Source of the DNA: Microbulbifer flavimaris
Lineage (GTDB): Bacteria; Pseudomonadota; Gammaproteobacteria; Pseudomonadales; Cellvibrionaceae
DNA: 64,000 bases
NCBI RefSeq assembly: GCF_001641755.2
Contig: NZ_LRFG02000007.1
Coordinates: 42,912-106,911 of the forward strand
Reading direction: 5' to 3'
Part shown: positions 40,744 to 60,922 of the stretch, in pieces
How positions within the stretch are numbered: position 1 is the first letter of the stretch
Layout of the letters: the number at the start of each line of letters is the position of its first letter
Notes under the pieces: model-generated
Databases searched by the model: none
Told to the model about the DNA's origin: nothing
The model's input: the letters and a program-made list of their open reading frames with translations, nothing else
Position numbers and translations under genes: made by a program

Positions 40744-40935
40744 TTAGTTACCTGCCTTCTCGGTCAACACAGTCTTAATGCGAGCAATGTCGCGACGAGT
40801 CTGCTTCAGCAGATGGGTCTGAGTCAGCTGACCGGTGGACTGTTGCATGCGAAGCTTGAACTGAGCCTCGAGTTGATTCAGCAGCTCCTGGTTCAACTCC
40901 TCAACTGACTTTTCGCGTAGATCTGCAGTCTTCAT
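40744..40935 (-). CDS. rpmC: 50S ribosomal protein L29
   Basis: L29, 63 residues, two helices at the peptide exit tunnel: [20 protein letters not shown] and [16 protein letters not shown]. Its ATG overlaps the rplP stop (TAATG), implying coupled translation. Confidence 0.96.
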   Translation of the reverse strand: MKTADLREKSVEELNQELLNQLEAQFKLRMQQSTGQLTQTHLLKQTRRDIARIKTVLTEKAGN

Positions 40936-41348
40936 TACATCACCGAACGCTTAACGAAAGTTGTCTTCACAGGCAGCTTGGCTGCGGCGAGCTCGAAAGC
41001 CTCGCGAGCCAGATCTTCGGAAACACCCTCCATCTCATAGAGGACCTTACCCGGCTGGATCTGAGCTACCCAGTATTCTACGTTACCCTTACCTTTACCC
41101 ATTCGAACTTCGAGGGGCTTACTGGAAATGGGCTTGTCCGGAAACACACGAATCCAGATCTTACCGCCACGCTTAACGTGACGGGTCATTGCGCGACGAG
41201 CTGCTTCGATCTGACGGGCGGTAATGCGACCGCGACCGATGGCCTTGAGGCCGAACTCGCCAAAGCTCACTTTAGAGCCGCGCTGGGAAAGACCGCGGTT
41301 GCGACCCTTCTGTACCTTGCGGAATTTTGTACGCTTCGGTTGTAGCAT
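40935..41348 (-). CDS. rplP: 50S ribosomal protein L16
   Basis: L16, 137 residues, near the A-site and the binding site of avilamycin/evernimicin: [40 protein letters not shown] and [19 protein letters not shown]. Confidence 0.98.
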   Translation of the reverse strand: MLQPKRTKFRKVQKGRNRGLSQRGSKVSFGEFGLKAIGRGRITARQIEAARRAMTRHVKRGGKIWIRVFPDKPISSKPLEVRMGKGKGNVEYWVAQIQPGKVLYEMEGVSEDLAREAFELAAAKLPVKTTFVKRSVM

Positions 41349-41359
41349 CTGCGCACCCC

Positions 41360-42040
41360 TTACTTAGCAGCTTTCTTGCGGGTCTTCGCTGGCTTCTCAT
41401 CGGGAATTTCGTCACCGATAACTTCGCCTTTGAAGATCCAGACCTTGATACCGATGATGCCGTAAGTGGTCATCGCTTCAGTGTGGGCGTAGTCGATGTT
41501 GGCACGCAGGGTGTGCAGAGGCACACGACCTTCGCGGTACCATTCGGTGCGGGCAATTTCTGCACCACCGAGACGACCACTCACCTGAATCTTGATACCT
41601 TCGGCACCCTGGCGCATTGCGTTCTGTACCGCGCGCTTCATGGCGCGACGGAACATCACACGACGCTCCAGCTGCTGGGCTACGTTCTGGCCAACCAGCG
41701 CAGCGTCCAGATCCGGCTTGCGCACTTCTTCGATGTCGATGTGCACAGGCACACCCATCTGAGCGCTGACTTCATTGCGCAGACGCTCAACGTCTTCGCC
41801 TTTTTTACCGATCACGATGCCCGGGCGAGCGGTGTGAATAGTCACACGCGCAGTGTTAGCCGGACGCTCGATCTCGATACGGCTCACGGAAGCGTGGGCC
41901 AGTTTCTTGCGAATGTAATCGCGAACTTTCAGATCCGTGTACAGCTTGTCTGCGTACTCGTCGCTGCCGGCATACCAAACAGAGGTATGCTTTTTAACGA
42001 TACCCAGACGAATGCCGGTAGGATGTACTTTTTGTCCCAT
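41360..42040 (-). CDS. rpsC: 30S ribosomal protein S3
   Basis: S3, 226 residues, at the mRNA entry tunnel. It has the KH type II domain ([20 protein letters not shown]) and the C-terminal domain ([37 protein letters not shown]). Confidence 0.98.
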   Translation of the reverse strand: MGQKVHPTGIRLGIVKKHTSVWYAGSDEYADKLYTDLKVRDYIRKKLAHASVSRIEIERPANTARVTIHTARPGIVIGKKGEDVERLRNEVSAQMGVPVHIDIEEVRKPDLDAALVGQNVAQQLERRVMFRRAMKRAVQNAMRQGAEGIKIQVSGRLGGAEIARTEWYREGRVPLHTLRANIDYAHTEAMTTYGIIGIKVWIFKGEVIGDEIPDEKPAKTRKKAAK

Positions 42041-42059
42041 GGTTTTCTCGCCTGCTCTC

Positions 42060-42392
42060 TTATTTCTCGGCCACTTTCACAGTGATGTGACAAGTACGCT
42101 TAAGAATACGATCAGCACGACCCTTGGCACGCGGTTTAATGCGCTTCATGGTCATACCTTCATCTACGAAAATCGTAGACACCTTCAGCTCGTCAACGTC
42201 TGCACCATCGTTGTGCTCGGCGTTGGCAATGGCCGACTCCAGAACCTTCTTGACGATCGCCGCACCCTTCTTCTGGCTGAAAGCCAGGATGTCCAGGGCT
42301 TCCTCGACACCTTTGCCGCGAATCTGATCAGCTACCAGACGCGCCTTTTGCGCCGACAGACGAGCGCCGCGTAATTTTGCTGCTACTTCCAT
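42060..42392 (-). CDS. rplV: 50S ribosomal protein L22
   Basis: L22, 110 residues, lines the exit tunnel with an extended hairpin: [20 protein letters not shown] and the loop region [20 protein letters not shown], the segment where macrolide-resistance changes usually occur; none obvious here. Confidence 0.97.
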   Translation of the reverse strand: MEVAAKLRGARLSAQKARLVADQIRGKGVEEALDILAFSQKKGAAIVKKVLESAIANAEHNDGADVDELKVSTIFVDEGMTMKRIKPRAKGRADRILKRTCHITVKVAEK

Positions 42393-42407
42393 CGTTATAA
42401 CCTCGGC

Positions 42408-42686
42408 TTAGCGCTTCTTCGCTTTCTTGTCCGCAGCGTGACCGCGGTAAGTGCGGGTAGCGGCGAACTCGCCCAGCTTGTGGCCAACCATTTCTTCGTT
42501 GACCAGGACGGGCACGTGTTGACGACCGTTGTGTACGGCAATCGTCAGACCCACCATTTCCGGCATAACCATGGAACGGCGGGACCAGGTTTTAATCGGT
42601 CGACGATCATTGGCTGCAATCGCCGCCTCCACCTTCTTGATCAAATGCAGATCAATAAAGGGACCTTTCTTCAATGAGCGTGGCAC
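42408..42686 (-). CDS. rpsS: 30S ribosomal protein S19
   Basis: S19, 92 residues, head of the 30[41 protein letters not shown] and [20 protein letters not shown]. Confidence 0.98.
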   Translation of the reverse strand: MPRSLKKGPFIDLHLIKKVEAAIAANDRRPIKTWSRRSMVMPEMVGLTIAVHNGRQHVPVLVNEEMVGHKLGEFAATRTYRGHAADKKAKKR

Positions 42687-42723
42687 TGTCGATTCCTCTC
42701 TAGCTGCTCAGACGACGCGCGGC

Positions 42724-43548
42724 TTATTTGCCGCGACGACGTACAATCATTTTATCGGTGCGCTTGTTCTTGCGCGTCTTCTTACCCTTGGTCGGGACGC
42801 CCCACGGTGTTACCGGGTGACGGCCACCAGAGGTACGACCTTCACCACCACCATGCGGGTGATCGACCGGGTTCATCGCCACACCGCGAACGGTAGGACG
42901 AACGCCGCGCCAGCGCTTGGCACCAGCTTTACCCAGCTTACGCAGGCTGTGCTCGGAGTTGCTCACTTCACCCAGGGTGGCGCGGCACTCGGACAGAACC
43001 TTGCGCATTTCGCCGGAACGCAGACGAATGGTCGCGTACTGACCTTCGCGCGCTACCAGCTGTACAGAGGCACCGGCAGAACGAGCCAGCTGGGCACCTT
43101 TACCCGGCTTCAGCTCAATACCGTGAATCACGGCACCGACCGGAATGTTGCGCAGCGGCAGGGTGTTACCCACGCTGATCGGCGCAGCATCACCGGACTG
43201 TACGGTTGCACCAGCCTTCAGGCCCTTCGGTGCAATGATGTAGCGACGCTCACCATCTGCGTAGCAGATCAGGGCGATGTGCGCGCTGCGGTTGGGATCG
43301 TACTCCAGGCGCTCAACTTTGGCGGGAATACCGTCTTTGTTGCGCTTGAAGTCGACAACGCGGTAGTGCTGCTTGTGACCACCGCCAACGTGACGAGTGG
43401 TGATGCGGCCCGCGTTGTTACGACCACCAGATTTGCTCTTGCTCTCTACCAGAGGCGCGTAAGGCGCACCCTTGTGCAGGTCGGGGTTAACAACCTTGAC
43501 CAGGTGGCGACGGCCGGCAGAGGTCGGTTTACTCTTTACAATCGGCAT
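42724..43548 (-). CDS. rplB: 50S ribosomal protein L2
   Basis: L2, 274 residues, needed for subunit joining and peptidyl transfer: [40 protein letters not shown], and the conserved loop [20 protein letters not shown] with the catalytically important histidine. Confidence 0.98.
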   Translation of the reverse strand: MPIVKSKPTSAGRRHLVKVVNPDLHKGAPYAPLVESKSKSGGRNNAGRITTRHVGGGHKQHYRVVDFKRNKDGIPAKVERLEYDPNRSAHIALICYADGERRYIIAPKGLKAGATVQSGDAAPISVGNTLPLRNIPVGAVIHGIELKPGKGAQLARSAGASVQLVAREGQYATIRLRSGEMRKVLSECRATLGEVSNSEHSLRKLGKAGAKRWRGVRPTVRGVAMNPVDHPHGGGEGRTSGGRHPVTPWGVPTKGKKTRKNKRTDKMIVRRRGK

Positions 43549-43562
43549 TGCAACTTTCCCCT

Positions 43563-43859
43563 TTACTCAGCAGCTTCAAAATTGATGTCGCTGCCTTCGG
43601 CCAGGCGAACGTAGGCTTTTTTCCAATCATTGCGCTGGCCCATGCCGTAGCGGGTGCGCTTGGTCTTGCCTTTGACGTTCACGGTGCGAACCTGCTCAAC
43701 GGAAACGTTGAACAGCTTTTCTACCGCAGCCTTGATCTCAGCTTTGGTGGCGTCGGTGGTGACCTTGAAAACGACCTGATTGGCGGCATCCGCCAATACA
43801 GCAGCCTTTTCGGAAATTACCGGGCCCAGCAGTACTTTGTAGAGTCGCTCTTGGTTCAT
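43563..43859 (-). CDS. rplW: 50S ribosomal protein L23
   Basis: L23, 98 residues, the trigger factor and SRP docking site at the exit tunnel: [20 protein letters not shown] and [20 protein letters not shown]. Its start overlaps the rplD stop by 4 nt (ATGA). Confidence 0.97.
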   Translation of the reverse strand: MNQERLYKVLLGPVISEKAAVLADAANQVVFKVTTDATKAEIKAAVEKLFNVSVEQVRTVNVKGKTKRTRYGMGQRNDWKKAYVRLAEGSDINFEAAE

Positions 43860-44470
43860 CCCAGCACCTCTTCAATTTTCTTGAGTGCAGAAACGGTAAC
43901 CACGACCTTGTCGAAGCGGATCAGGCTTACCGGATCGATGCCCTGCACATCACGAACGTCGATCTTGTGCAGGTTGCGTGCGGCCAGGTAGAGGTTCTCG
44001 CTCACTTCTTCAGTGATGATCAGCGCGTCGGCCAGATCAAACTGTGCCAGCTTGCTAACCAGCTGCTTGGTCTTGGGCGCGTCGACATCAAAGGACTCAA
44101 CTACAACCAGACGCTCCTGACGAGCCAGCTCGGACAGGATGCAACGCAGTGCAGCGCGGTACATCTTCTTGTTCAGCTTGAGGCTGTGATCACGCGGCTC
44201 AGCGGCAAAGGTCACGCCACCGGAACGCCACAGCGGGCTGCGGATGGTACCAGCACGGGCACGACCAGTACCCTTCTGACGCCAGGGCTTCTTGCCGCCA
44301 CCGGAAACGTCAGAACGATTCTTCTGGGCCTTGGTACCCTGACGGGATCCGGCCATGTAGGCCACAACCGCCTGGTGTACCAGGTCCTGGTTAAACTCAC
44401 GTCCGAAAGTCACTTCAGAGACAGCTACAGTGCCTTTAGCGCCTTCGGGAGTAGCGATATTCAGTTCCAT
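43856..44470 (-). CDS. rplD: 50S ribosomal protein L4
   Basis: L4, 204 residues, lines the exit tunnel with an extended loop ([30 protein letters not shown] region, residues ~44-75). In E. coli L4 also represses the S10 operon at its leader; the leader here is short, so that mechanism may differ. Confidence 0.98.
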   Translation of the reverse strand: MELNIATPEGAKGTVAVSEVTFGREFNQDLVHQAVVAYMAGSRQGTKAQKNRSDVSGGGKKPWRQKGTGRARAGTIRSPLWRSGGVTFAAEPRDHSLKLNKKMYRAALRCILSELARQERLVVVESFDVDAPKTKQLVSKLAQFDLADALIITEEVSENLYLAARNLHKIDVRDVQGIDPVSLIRFDKVVVTVSALKKIEEVLG

Positions 44471-44488
44471 ATCTATTTCCCCTCAGAC

Positions 44489-45124
44489 TTAGGCTTTAAC
44501 TGCCAGACGAACGATCACATCACCACCTGGAGCACCGGGTACAGCACCCTTGACCAGGAGCAGATTGCGCTCGGCGTCCACACGAACCACTTCGAGGTTC
44601 TGCACGGTTACACGCTCGGCACCCATGTGGCCGGCCATCTTCTTGCCTTTCCACACGCGGCCAGGAGTCTGGCACTGACCGATAGAACCGGGAGCGCGGT
44701 GAGACAGGGAGTTACCGTGGGTAGCGTCTTGCATGCTGAAGTTCCAGCGCTTAATACCGCCCTGGAAACCTTTACCCTTGGAAGTGCCGGTTACGTCGAT
44801 CATCTGACCAGCTTCAAAGCCGGAGACAGTGATTTCAGAACCGATTTCGAAAGCCTCGTCAGAACCGTCAGTGCGCAGCTCAAAGAGACGAGTGCCGGCC
44901 TCAGTGTTGGCCTTGGCGAAGTGGCCCGCTTGGGGCTTGGAGACACGGGAAGCCTTACGGTTACCAACAGCTACCTGAACTGCTGAATACCCATCGGTTT
45001 CCACGGTTTTCACCTGGGTGACACGATTCGGGGCTACCTCAATAACGGTAACCGGAATGGAAGCGCCATCCTCAGTGAAGATGCGAGTCATGCCGCTCTT
45101 GCGGCCGACAATACCTATAGTCAT
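44489..45124 (-). CDS. rplC: 50S ribosomal protein L3
   Basis: L3, 211 residues, an early assembly protein reaching the peptidyl-transferase centre: [20 protein letters not shown], the [17 protein letters not shown] loop, and [20 protein letters not shown] with the Gln that is methylated by PrmB in E. coli. Confidence 0.98.
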   Translation of the reverse strand: MTIGIVGRKSGMTRIFTEDGASIPVTVIEVAPNRVTQVKTVETDGYSAVQVAVGNRKASRVSKPQAGHFAKANTEAGTRLFELRTDGSDEAFEIGSEITVSGFEAGQMIDVTGTSKGKGFQGGIKRWNFSMQDATHGNSLSHRAPGSIGQCQTPGRVWKGKKMAGHMGAERVTVQNLEVVRVDAERNLLLVKGAVPGAPGGDVIVRLAVKA

Positions 45125-45234
45125 CGTATTAACCTCTCAGTGCACGGGGCTTTAACCCACTGCGGCCGCCCAGTTTCAGAGCGTTACACTACCCAGACCT
45201 TTTTCGCCCGGGATTCGGTAGTTAATTTAAAGTG

Positions 45235-45546
45235 TTAGCCGAGACTGATCTGAACCTCAACACCGGCCGCCAGATCGAGCTTCATCAGCGCGTCGACGGT
45301 TTTCTCGGTGGGCTCAACGATGTCCAGCAAACGCTTGTGAGTACGGATCTCATACTGATCGCGCGCGTCTTTGTTGACGTGCGGGGAAACCAGCACGGTG
45401 TACTTCTCTTTGCGAGTCGGCAGCGGAATGGGACCGCGAACCTGCGCACCAGTGCGCTTGGCCGTCTCTACGATCTCCTGAGTAGACGTATCGATCAGCT
45501 TGTGATCAAACGCCTTCAGGCGAATTCGGATTCGTTGACCCTGCAT
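45235..45546 (-). CDS. rpsJ: 30S ribosomal protein S10 (NusE)
   Basis: S10, 103 residues, also the NusE transcription antitermination factor. It begins [19 protein letters not shown] and has [20 protein letters not shown]. The ATG at 45546 is the family start, with GGAG 9 nt upstream. First gene of the S10 operon, about 68 nt from the predicted transcription start. Confidence 0.98.
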   Translation of the reverse strand: MQGQRIRIRLKAFDHKLIDTSTQEIVETAKRTGAQVRGPIPLPTRKEKYTVLVSPHVNKDARDQYEIRTHKRLLDIVEPTEKTVDALMKLDLAAGVEVQISLG

Positions 45547-45580
45547 GGAATCAAACTCCAACTTAATAACTAAAGAACGT

Positions 45581-45613
45581 CCTTTTACGCAGCCCCGAGG
45601 GCGGGCGAAAAGG
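45581..45613 (-). promoter_or_regulatory. S10 operon leader hairpin
   Basis: CCTTTT/AAAAGG arms with a GC-rich interior form a stem at the very 5' end of the predicted rpsJ mRNA. It could protect the mRNA or serve autogenous control. Confidence 0.45.
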
Positions 45614-45620
45614 AGCGCGA

Positions 45621-45649
45621 ATTCTACGGGCGATTCCCGGGTGTGTCAA
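45621..45649 (-). promoter_or_regulatory. S10 operon promoter
   Basis: Minus-strand TTGACA (45644-45649) and TAGAAT (45621-45626) with a 17-bp spacer and a TCGCGC discriminator: a perfect -35 and a 5/6 -10. Confidence 0.88.
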
Positions 45650-45733
45650 CTCCCCTGCCGACCTGATTACTCGGCGGGCCCGCGACGCGAAACTACACTC
45701 TCCTCATAGAGGCAAATGATGAGGGCGCACACC

Positions 45734-46210
45734 ATGACTATTGCATCAACAGTCAGTCAGTTTCTCGATGACCACTCGGTCTCGTACCGCGTCATCCCCC
45801 ACGCACACAGCGCCACCAGCCGGGAGTCCGCGCACGCCGCCAATGTACGCGAGGATAGAGTGGCGAAGGCGATCCTGCTCCGGGACAACCAGGGACTGGT
45901 CATGGCCGTCATACCGGCCAGCGGCAGCCTCGACCTGCGCGCCGTCCACGATGAGACAGGGCGCAACCAGCTGGAAATGGTGCCGGAGAGTGATCTCGGC
46001 AAGACCTTCCCGGACTGCGAACTCGGCGCGCTGCCACCACTGGGACAGGCCTACGGAATCAGTACCCTGCTGGATTCCAGCTTCGGCCACTGCGATACGG
46101 TGTATTTCGAGTCCGGCGACCACGAGGGCCTTGTCGCCATGGACGGCCGGGATTTTGACCAACTTTACCAGGGCAGTCATCGCTGCGACATCAGCAAAGA
46201 CTGGCCGTGA
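45734..46210 (+). CDS. YbaK/EbsC-domain aminoacyl-tRNA deacylase
   Basis: A 158-residue protein of the YbaK/ProX editing-domain family, which hydrolyses mischarged aminoacyl-tRNA in trans. It has the catalytic-type lysine in RVAKAILLRD and the GALPPLGQ loop (GxxxPxG pattern). I prefer the ATG at 45734 (GAGGG 8 nt upstream); ATGs at 45716 and 45719 would add five or six residues. It lies opposite to the whole ribosomal superoperon, head-to-head with rpsJ and tail-to-tail with tuf. Its exact tRNA substrate is unknown. Confidence 0.85.
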   Translation: MTIASTVSQFLDDHSVSYRVIPHAHSATSRESAHAANVREDRVAKAILLRDNQGLVMAVIPASGSLDLRAVHDETGRNQLEMVPESDLGKTFPDCELGALPPLGQAYGISTLLDSSFGHCDTVYFESGDHEGLVAMDGRDFDQLYQGSHRCDISKDWP

Positions 46211-46253
46211 TTTACCAGCCTGCAAGCTAGCAGCCGGGGCTTTGCCGGGAAAT

Positions 46254-46287
46254 AAAAAAGCCGCAGCGTTTCCGCTGCGGCTTTCTT
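46254..46287. terminator. bidirectional terminator between the deacylase gene and tuf
   Basis: GCCGCAGCG-TTTC-CGCTGCGGC (46260-46281) is flanked by A-rich sequence on the left, giving a T6 run on the minus strand after tuf, and by TTTCTT on the right for the plus-strand gene. Confidence 0.9.
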
Positions 46288-46306
46288 CAGATCAGGAGTA
46301 GAGAAA

Positions 46307-47500
<1,194 letters not shown>

Positions 47501-47542
47501 TTTCAGGATCCTCTAACTAAAAAGTTTTAAAGATGCTAAAGC

Positions 47543-49648
47543 TTAAGCTTTGGTTTTCGCGATGATCTCATCGGCAACGTTTTTAGGCGCTTCCGCGTAC
47601 TTCAGGAACTCCATGGAGTAAGTGGCGCGGCCCTGAGTGGCAGAGCGCAGGTCGGTTGCGTAACCGAACATTTCCGCCAGCGGCACTTCCGCGTTGACCA
47701 CCTTGCCGGAGGAGCTTTCCTCCATGCCCTGAATCAGGCCGCGACGACGGTTGAGGTCACCAACCACGTCACCCATGTTTTCTTCCGGAGTTACCACTTC
47801 CACCTTCATCATCGGCTCAAGCAGTACTGCACCGCCCTTCTGGGCCAGCTGCTTGGTCGCCATGGAGGCGGCAATCTTGAACGCCATCTCGTTGGAGTCA
47901 ACGTCGTGGAAGGAACCGTCGTACAGAGTGGCTTTCAGGCCCAGCAGCGGGTAGCCCGCCAGTACACCGTTCTGCATCTGCTCTTCGATACCCTTCTGTA
48001 CCGCCGGGATGTATTCCTTCGGTACCACACCGCCAACGATTTCGTTGACGAATTCCAGGCCTTCCTCGGACTCGTCCTCACCCGGCTCAAAGCGAACCCA
48101 GACGTGACCGTACTGACCGCGACCACCGGACTGACGAACGAACTTGCCTTCGATCTCAGTGGTGTTACGGATGGTTTCACGATAGGCCACCTGCGGCTTA
48201 CCGATATTGGCCTCAACGTTAAACTCACGACGCATACGGTCGACGATGATATCCAGGTGCAGCTCACCCATACCGGAGATGATGGTCTGGCCGGTCTCTT
48301 CGTCGGTCTTCACGCGGAAGGAGGGGTCTTCCTGGGCCAGCTTGCCCAGTGCCACACCCATTTTCTCCTGGTCCGGCTTGGACTTCGGCTCCACCGCAAC
48401 GGAAATTACCGGCTCCGGGAACTCCATGCGCTCGAGTACGATCTTCGCGTCTTCGGCACACAGGGTGTCACCAGTGGTGACGTCCTTCAGGCCAATCGCA
48501 GCGGCGATGTCACCAGCCAGCACTTCCTTGATTTCTTTACGGTCGTTGGAGTGCATCTGCACCATACGGCCGACACGCTCTTTCTTCATCTTCACGGAGT
48601 TGTAAACCGCGGTGCCGCTTTCCAGCTTACCGGAGTACACACGGAAGAAAGTCAAAGTACCAACGAAGGGATCGGTGGCAATTTTGAAAGCCAGCGCGGA
48701 GAACGGTGCGTTGTCGTCAGCCGGACGAGTCTCAACGGTTTCACCGTCTTCCAGGGTACCTTCGATCTCGCGAACTTCGGTCGGTGCCGGCAGGTATTCT
48801 ATAACCGCGTCCAGCATCGCCTGTACGCCCTTGTTCTTGAACGCAGAGCCGCCAAGAACCGGTACGATTTCGTTAGCCAGGGTACGCTGACGAATGGCTG
48901 CCTTGATTTCCTCTTCGGAAAGCTCGCCTTCTTCCAGGTACTTCTCCATCAGCTCTTCGCTGGCCTCAGCGGCCGCCTCGACCAGGAACTCGTGCATTTC
49001 GTCGCACACGTCCTTGATGTCGTCGGGGATCTCCGCGTAGTCGAAGGTCATACCCATGTCATCTTCGTTCCACAGGATGGCCTTCATCTTGACCAGGTCG
49101 ACGACACCCTTGAAGTTGTCCTCAGAACCGATGGTCATCTGCAGAGGTACCGCGTTGGCATTCAGGCGGGTCTTCAGCTGGTCGACGACCATTTTGAAGT
49201 CCGCACCGGCGCGGTCCATCTTGTTGACGAAAACCATACGCGGCACTTCGTACTTGTTGGCCTGACGCCATACGGTCTCGGTTTGCGGCTGCACACCGGA
49301 GGAACCACACAGTACAACAACGGCACCGTCGAGAACTCGCAGGGAGCGCTCTACTTCGATGGTGAAGTCAACGTGTCCGGGAGTGTCAATGATGTTTACA
49401 CGGTGCTGCGGGAACTGCTGCTGCATACCGGCCCAGAAACAGGTGGTAGCGGCAGAAGTAATGGTGATACCACGCTCCTGCTCCTGCTCCATCCAGTCCA
49501 TGGTTGCGGCGCCTTCGTGCACCTCACCAATCTTGTGGGACAGGCCGGTGTAGAAGAGTACGCGCTCGGTCGTCGTGGTCTTACCGGCATCTACGTGGGC
49601 GCAGATACCGATATTGCGATAGCGTTCGATAGGCGTTTTACGTGCCAC
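47543..49648 (-). CDS. fusA: elongation factor G
   Basis: EF-G, 701 residues, drives ribosomal translocation. It starts at a GTG (49648) with GAGGAT 6 nt upstream, giving [21 protein letters not shown] motifs: [31 protein letters not shown] and NKMDRAGAD. Domain IV and V segments follow normally. It sits between rpsG and tuf in the str operon. Confidence 0.99.
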   Translation of the reverse strand: MARKTPIERYRNIGICAHVDAGKTTTTERVLFYTGLSHKIGEVHEGAATMDWMEQEQERGITITSAATTCFWAGMQQQFPQHRVNIIDTPGHVDFTIEVERSLRVLDGAVVVLCGSSGVQPQTETVWRQANKYEVPRMVFVNKMDRAGADFKMVVDQLKTRLNANAVPLQMTIGSEDNFKGVVDLVKMKAILWNEDDMGMTFDYAEIPDDIKDVCDEMHEFLVEAAAEASEELMEKYLEEGELSEEEIKAAIRQRTLANEIVPVLGGSAFKNKGVQAMLDAVIEYLPAPTEVREIEGTLEDGETVETRPADDNAPFSALAFKIATDPFVGTLTFFRVYSGKLESGTAVYNSVKMKKERVGRMVQMHSNDRKEIKEVLAGDIAAAIGLKDVTTGDTLCAEDAKIVLERMEFPEPVISVAVEPKSKPDQEKMGVALGKLAQEDPSFRVKTDEETGQTIISGMGELHLDIIVDRMRREFNVEANIGKPQVAYRETIRNTTEIEGKFVRQSGGRGQYGHVWVRFEPGEDESEEGLEFVNEIVGGVVPKEYIPAVQKGIEEQMQNGVLAGYPLLGLKATLYDGSFHDVDSNEMAFKIAASMATKQLAQKGGAVLLEPMMKVEVVTPEENMGDVVGDLNRRRGLIQGMEESSSGKVVNAEVPLAEMFGYATDLRSATQGRATYSMEFLKYAEAPKNVADEIIAKTKA

Positions 49649-49759
49649 AGTTGTATCCTCGATATAACGGCAAAAGGCAGCCATGGAATCAAGCCCAAGC
49701 TGCCTTTCGGTATTAATGTCTCACGCTGTTTTTCAGCACTTTGAAAAAAGTCATGAGGC

Positions 49760-50230
49760 TTAGAAGCGGTAGTGAGAGAACGCCTTGTTGGCTTCCGCCA
49801 TACGGTGCACGTCTTCACGCTTCTTGACCGCGCCGCCCTTGTTCTGGGAAGCGTCGATCATTTCGTTGGCCAGGCGCTGGGCCATGGACTTTTCACCGCG
49901 CTTGCGGGAAAACTCCACCAACCAACGCATTGCCAGCGCCATGCGGCGGGAGGGACGCACTTCTACCGGCACCTGGTAAGTCGCACCACCAACACGGCGG
50001 GACTTCACTTCCACCATAGGTGCGATATTTTCCAGGGACTCTTCGAAAACTTCGATGGGGTCTTTGTTAAGCTTTTCTGAAACCATATCCAGGGCACCGT
50101 AGACGATGCTCTCTGCAACTGATTTCTTGCCGCTGATCATGACATGGTTCATGAACTTGGCCAGGGTGACATTCCCGAACTTAGGATCGGGCAGTACTTC
50201 GCGTTTAGCGACTACTCGTCTTCTTGGCAT
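49760..50230 (-). CDS. rpsG: 30S ribosomal protein S7
   Basis: S7, 156 residues, nucleates assembly of the 30S head: [40 protein letters not shown] and the C-terminal helix [18 protein letters not shown]. In E. coli S7 is the autogenous repressor of the str operon. Confidence 0.98.
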   Translation of the reverse strand: MPRRRVVAKREVLPDPKFGNVTLAKFMNHVMISGKKSVAESIVYGALDMVSEKLNKDPIEVFEESLENIAPMVEVKSRRVGGATYQVPVEVRPSRRMALAMRWLVEFSRKRGEKSMAQRLANEMIDASQNKGGAVKKREDVHRMAEANKAFSHYRF

Positions 50231-50346
50231 TGTAATTGCCTCTCTTCAGGGTTGCTCTGAGACGCCGCCGTACTAATACAAACCGGCGAGCTCAGCCTTA
50301 CTCCGGTTGGAAACCGAAACGCATTGGGTCAAATAAGGGCGAAACC

Positions 50347-50718
50347 TTACTTGGGTCGCTTGGCGCCGTACTTGGAACGGCCCTGCTTGCGATCGTTTAC
50401 GCCGGCACAGTCCAGTGCACCGCGTACAGTGTGGTAGCGCACACCCGGCAGGTCTTTAACACGACCGCCGCGAATCAGCACCACGCTGTGCTCCTGCAGG
50501 TTGTGACCCTCACCACCGATGTACGAAGTTACTTCGTAGCCGTTGGTCAGGCGTACACGGCAAACCTTACGCAGTGCAGAGTTCGGCTTTTTCGGTGTAG
50601 TGGTGTACACACGAGTGCAAACTCCACGGCGCTGCGGGCTGGCCTGCAGAGCGGGAACGTCGCTTTTTTCGACTTTGCGTTTTCTCGGCTTACGAACCAA
50701 CTGGTTGATCGTTGCCAT
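50347..50718 (-). CDS. rpsL: 30S ribosomal protein S12
   Basis: S12, 123 residues, at the decoding centre. The streptomycin-related lysines are wild type in [11 protein letters not shown] and [12 protein letters not shown]. First gene of the str operon, with the promoter at 50842-50870 about 120 nt upstream. Confidence 0.98.
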   Translation of the reverse strand: MATINQLVRKPRKRKVEKSDVPALQASPQRRGVCTRVYTTTPKKPNSALRKVCRVRLTNGYEVTSYIGGEGHNLQEHSVVLIRGGRVKDLPGVRYHTVRGALDCAGVNDRKQGRSKYGAKRPK

Positions 50719-50841
50719 TAAAAATCACTCCAAAAATAAAACGCCCCCACCTCTTAGCAGTGAGGGCCAGTCGTCAGTGTATGCTGACCGGGCACGCAAT
50801 CGCGCTCGCCGGACGGCACACCCCACATAAGCGGGGGCCGC

Positions 50842-50870
50842 ATTCTATAGGCGGTTACCCCGCGAGTCAA
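50842..50870 (-). promoter_or_regulatory. str operon promoter
   Basis: Minus-strand TTGACT (50865-50870) and TAGAAT (50842-50847) with a 17-bp spacer and GC-rich discriminator (GCGGCCCCCG). Confidence 0.85.
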
Positions 50871-50916
50871 TCGGCAGATTTGTGAGCACTCACTTATGCC
50901 GCTGACCCCTGTTGAT

Positions 50917-50968
50917 GCCCTGCCGCGAGGGACAGGGCCACCAGGCTGGCGGGGCTCTCACCCCGCCA
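50917..50968 (-). terminator. tandem hairpins after rpoC, no T-tract
   Basis: TGGCGGGG-TGAGAG-CCCCGCCA (50947-50968) and GCCCTG/CAGGGC (50917-50938) follow the rpoC stop. Neither is followed by a run of T, so rpoBC termination may be factor-dependent or partial. Confidence 0.45.
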
Positions 50969-50974
50969 CCGGGA

Positions 50975-55204
<4,230 letters not shown>

Positions 55205-55330
55205 GGCCTTTCCTCCAGTTGAGGTAGTCAACCCGGCCTCGGCCGGGCCAGCCAGCAGTCCCGCTTACCCCTGGGACTGCCGACATTCAATCACTATCGC
55301 CTTTGACAGGCGCTCACACCGCTACGGGTC

Positions 55331-59404
<4,074 letters not shown>

Positions 59405-59641
59405 TCATATTCCCCAGCTTGATCAGTGACAAGACTTCAATGGAATCCCGGCCGGCTCACCGGCGGTGCGGGATTCGCCCGGGTGAGAAGTCTCTGAACA
59501 GTGCAGCGCGCTACACTGATCGGAAACCTCTCCCTATCCGACGCTTTTCAGTCGCGCTCGGAGTAAGTTAAGGTGTAATCGCTGCCCCAGCGGCCCGTAC
59601 CGGACCTTACTGGCGTCAAAAACACCTCTGCCGCAAACGGC

Positions 59642-59672
59642 AAAAAGGCCGGCGGACAGATGCCCACCAGCC
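59642..59672 (-). terminator. rplL-rpoB attenuator
   Basis: Minus-strand GGCTGGTGG-GCATCTGT-CCGCCGGCC (two G-T wobbles) followed by TTTTT. A second strong stem, CCGTTGCCGG/CCGGTAACGG, lies between it and rplL at about 59677-59709. Partial termination here would set the L7/L12 to RNA polymerase ratio, as in E. coli. The rest of the 59405-59726 gap shows no gene. Confidence 0.75.
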
Positions 59673-59726
59673 TTGCCGTTACCGGCGACCCAGGGCCACC
59701 GGCAACGGTATCTCGCAACAACCGAA

Positions 59727-60095
59727 TTACTTCAGTTCTACAGTTGCGCCAGCTTCTTCCAGCTGCTTCTTGGCCTCTTCGGCTTCGTCCTTGCTCACGC
59801 CTTCCTTCAGCGGAGCCGGAGCGCCGTCTACCAGCGCCTTGGCTTCTTTCAGGCCCAGGCCGGTGATGCCGCGAACAGCCTTGATCACGTTTACTTTCTT
59901 GTCGCCGGCAGAAGCCAGGATTACGTCGAACTCGTCCTTTTCTTCAGCAGCAGCTTCGCCGCCAGCCGGGCCGGCCATTACAGCAGCAGCTGCAGTTACG
60001 CCGAACTTCTCTTCCATTGCCTCGATCAGCTCGACAACGTCCTTAACGGACATTTCAGCAACAGCATTGATGATATCTTCTTTAGTCAGAGACAT
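59727..60095 (-). CDS. rplL: 50S ribosomal protein L7/L12
   Basis: L7/L12, 122 residues, the multimeric stalk that recruits translation factors. It has the N-terminal dimer region, an Ala/Gly hinge ([20 protein letters not shown]) and the C-terminal domain [20 protein letters not shown]. It follows rplJ by 90 nt. Confidence 0.98.
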   Translation of the reverse strand: MSLTKEDIINAVAEMSVKDVVELIEAMEEKFGVTAAAAVMAGPAGGEAAAEEKDEFDVILASAGDKKVNVIKAVRGITGLGLKEAKALVDGAPAPLKEGVSKDEAEEAKKQLEEAGATVELK

Positions 60096-60185
60096 GAGTC
60101 AGTACCTGATTTGGTTGAGCAGTTGCCTGCTCGTGTATTCATTTAAAAAGTCAGTGAAAACTGCGGTTTCGCGTCAGCGAAACAA

Positions 60186-60680
60186 TCAGGCAGCTTCCTG
60201 CTCTTTCTGGTCGCGAACGGCCGCAATGGTGCGGACCAGCTTGCCAGCAGATGCTTCTTTCATAACGCTCATCAGCTTGGCGATCGCCTCGTCGTACGTC
60301 GGCAGGCTTGCCAACAGTGCGATGTCGGTGACCGCGCCTTCGAAGGCGGCACCTTTCAGTTCCAGCTTGTCGTTTTCCTTGGCGAACTTGCTCAGGATGC
60401 GCGCACCGGCACCCGGATGTTCGTTGGAGAAAGCGATAAGACTGGGACCTACGAAGTTCTCGGTGAGACATTCGTATTCGGTTCCCGCCAGAGCGCGACG
60501 CGCCAGAGTATTGCGGACGACTTTCATCCAAACGCCGTTCTCGCGAGCCTCTTTGCGCAGGGCAGTCATGTCATTCACGGTTACGCCACGGGAATCCGCA
60601 ACAACCGCAGACAGAGCACCCTCAGCAGCCTGCTGGACTTCTGCGACAATTGCTTTCTTGTCTTCGAGTCCAATAGCCAT
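60186..60680 (-). CDS. rplJ: 50S ribosomal protein L10
   Basis: L10, 164 residues, anchors the L7/L12 stalk: [36 protein letters not shown] near the N-terminus. With L12 it binds the leader at 60681-60850 to repress its own translation, as known in E. coli. Confidence 0.97.
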   Translation of the reverse strand: MAIGLEDKKAIVAEVQQAAEGALSAVVADSRGVTVNDMTALRKEARENGVWMKVVRNTLARRALAGTEYECLTENFVGPSLIAFSNEHPGAGARILSKFAKENDKLELKGAAFEGAVTDIALLASLPTYDEAIAKLMSVMKEASAGKLVRTIAAVRDQKEQEAA

Positions 60681-60850
60681 AGTGTCACTCCTGGATTTGA
60701 AAAAAGACCGGCGCTAATGCCCCGATCCGTTCCGGTGCTTACAGCTCAAATCCAGCAAAAAATACTGGTTTGGGCGACACCGTCTGCGTAGGCTCAAGGC
60801 GAGACCGAAACCTCACCTCAAATTAAGTCGCTCGAGCCGGTTTCCCGGCC
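60681..60850 (-). promoter_or_regulatory. probable L10 autoregulatory leader
   Basis: The 242-bp gap between rplA and rplJ is structured and contains CCTACGCAGACGGTG (minus strand, 60778-60792), a segment I recognise from gammaproteobacterial L10 leaders. The exact limits and a promoter for rplJ could not be fixed by eye. Confidence 0.55.
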
Positions 60851-60922
60851 GTCGCGTCGCCTACGGTCTTTGACGGCCCGCGCCTGCGCGCGGACCCCAA
60901 AGTTCGTTTCCGCTGGACGGGA

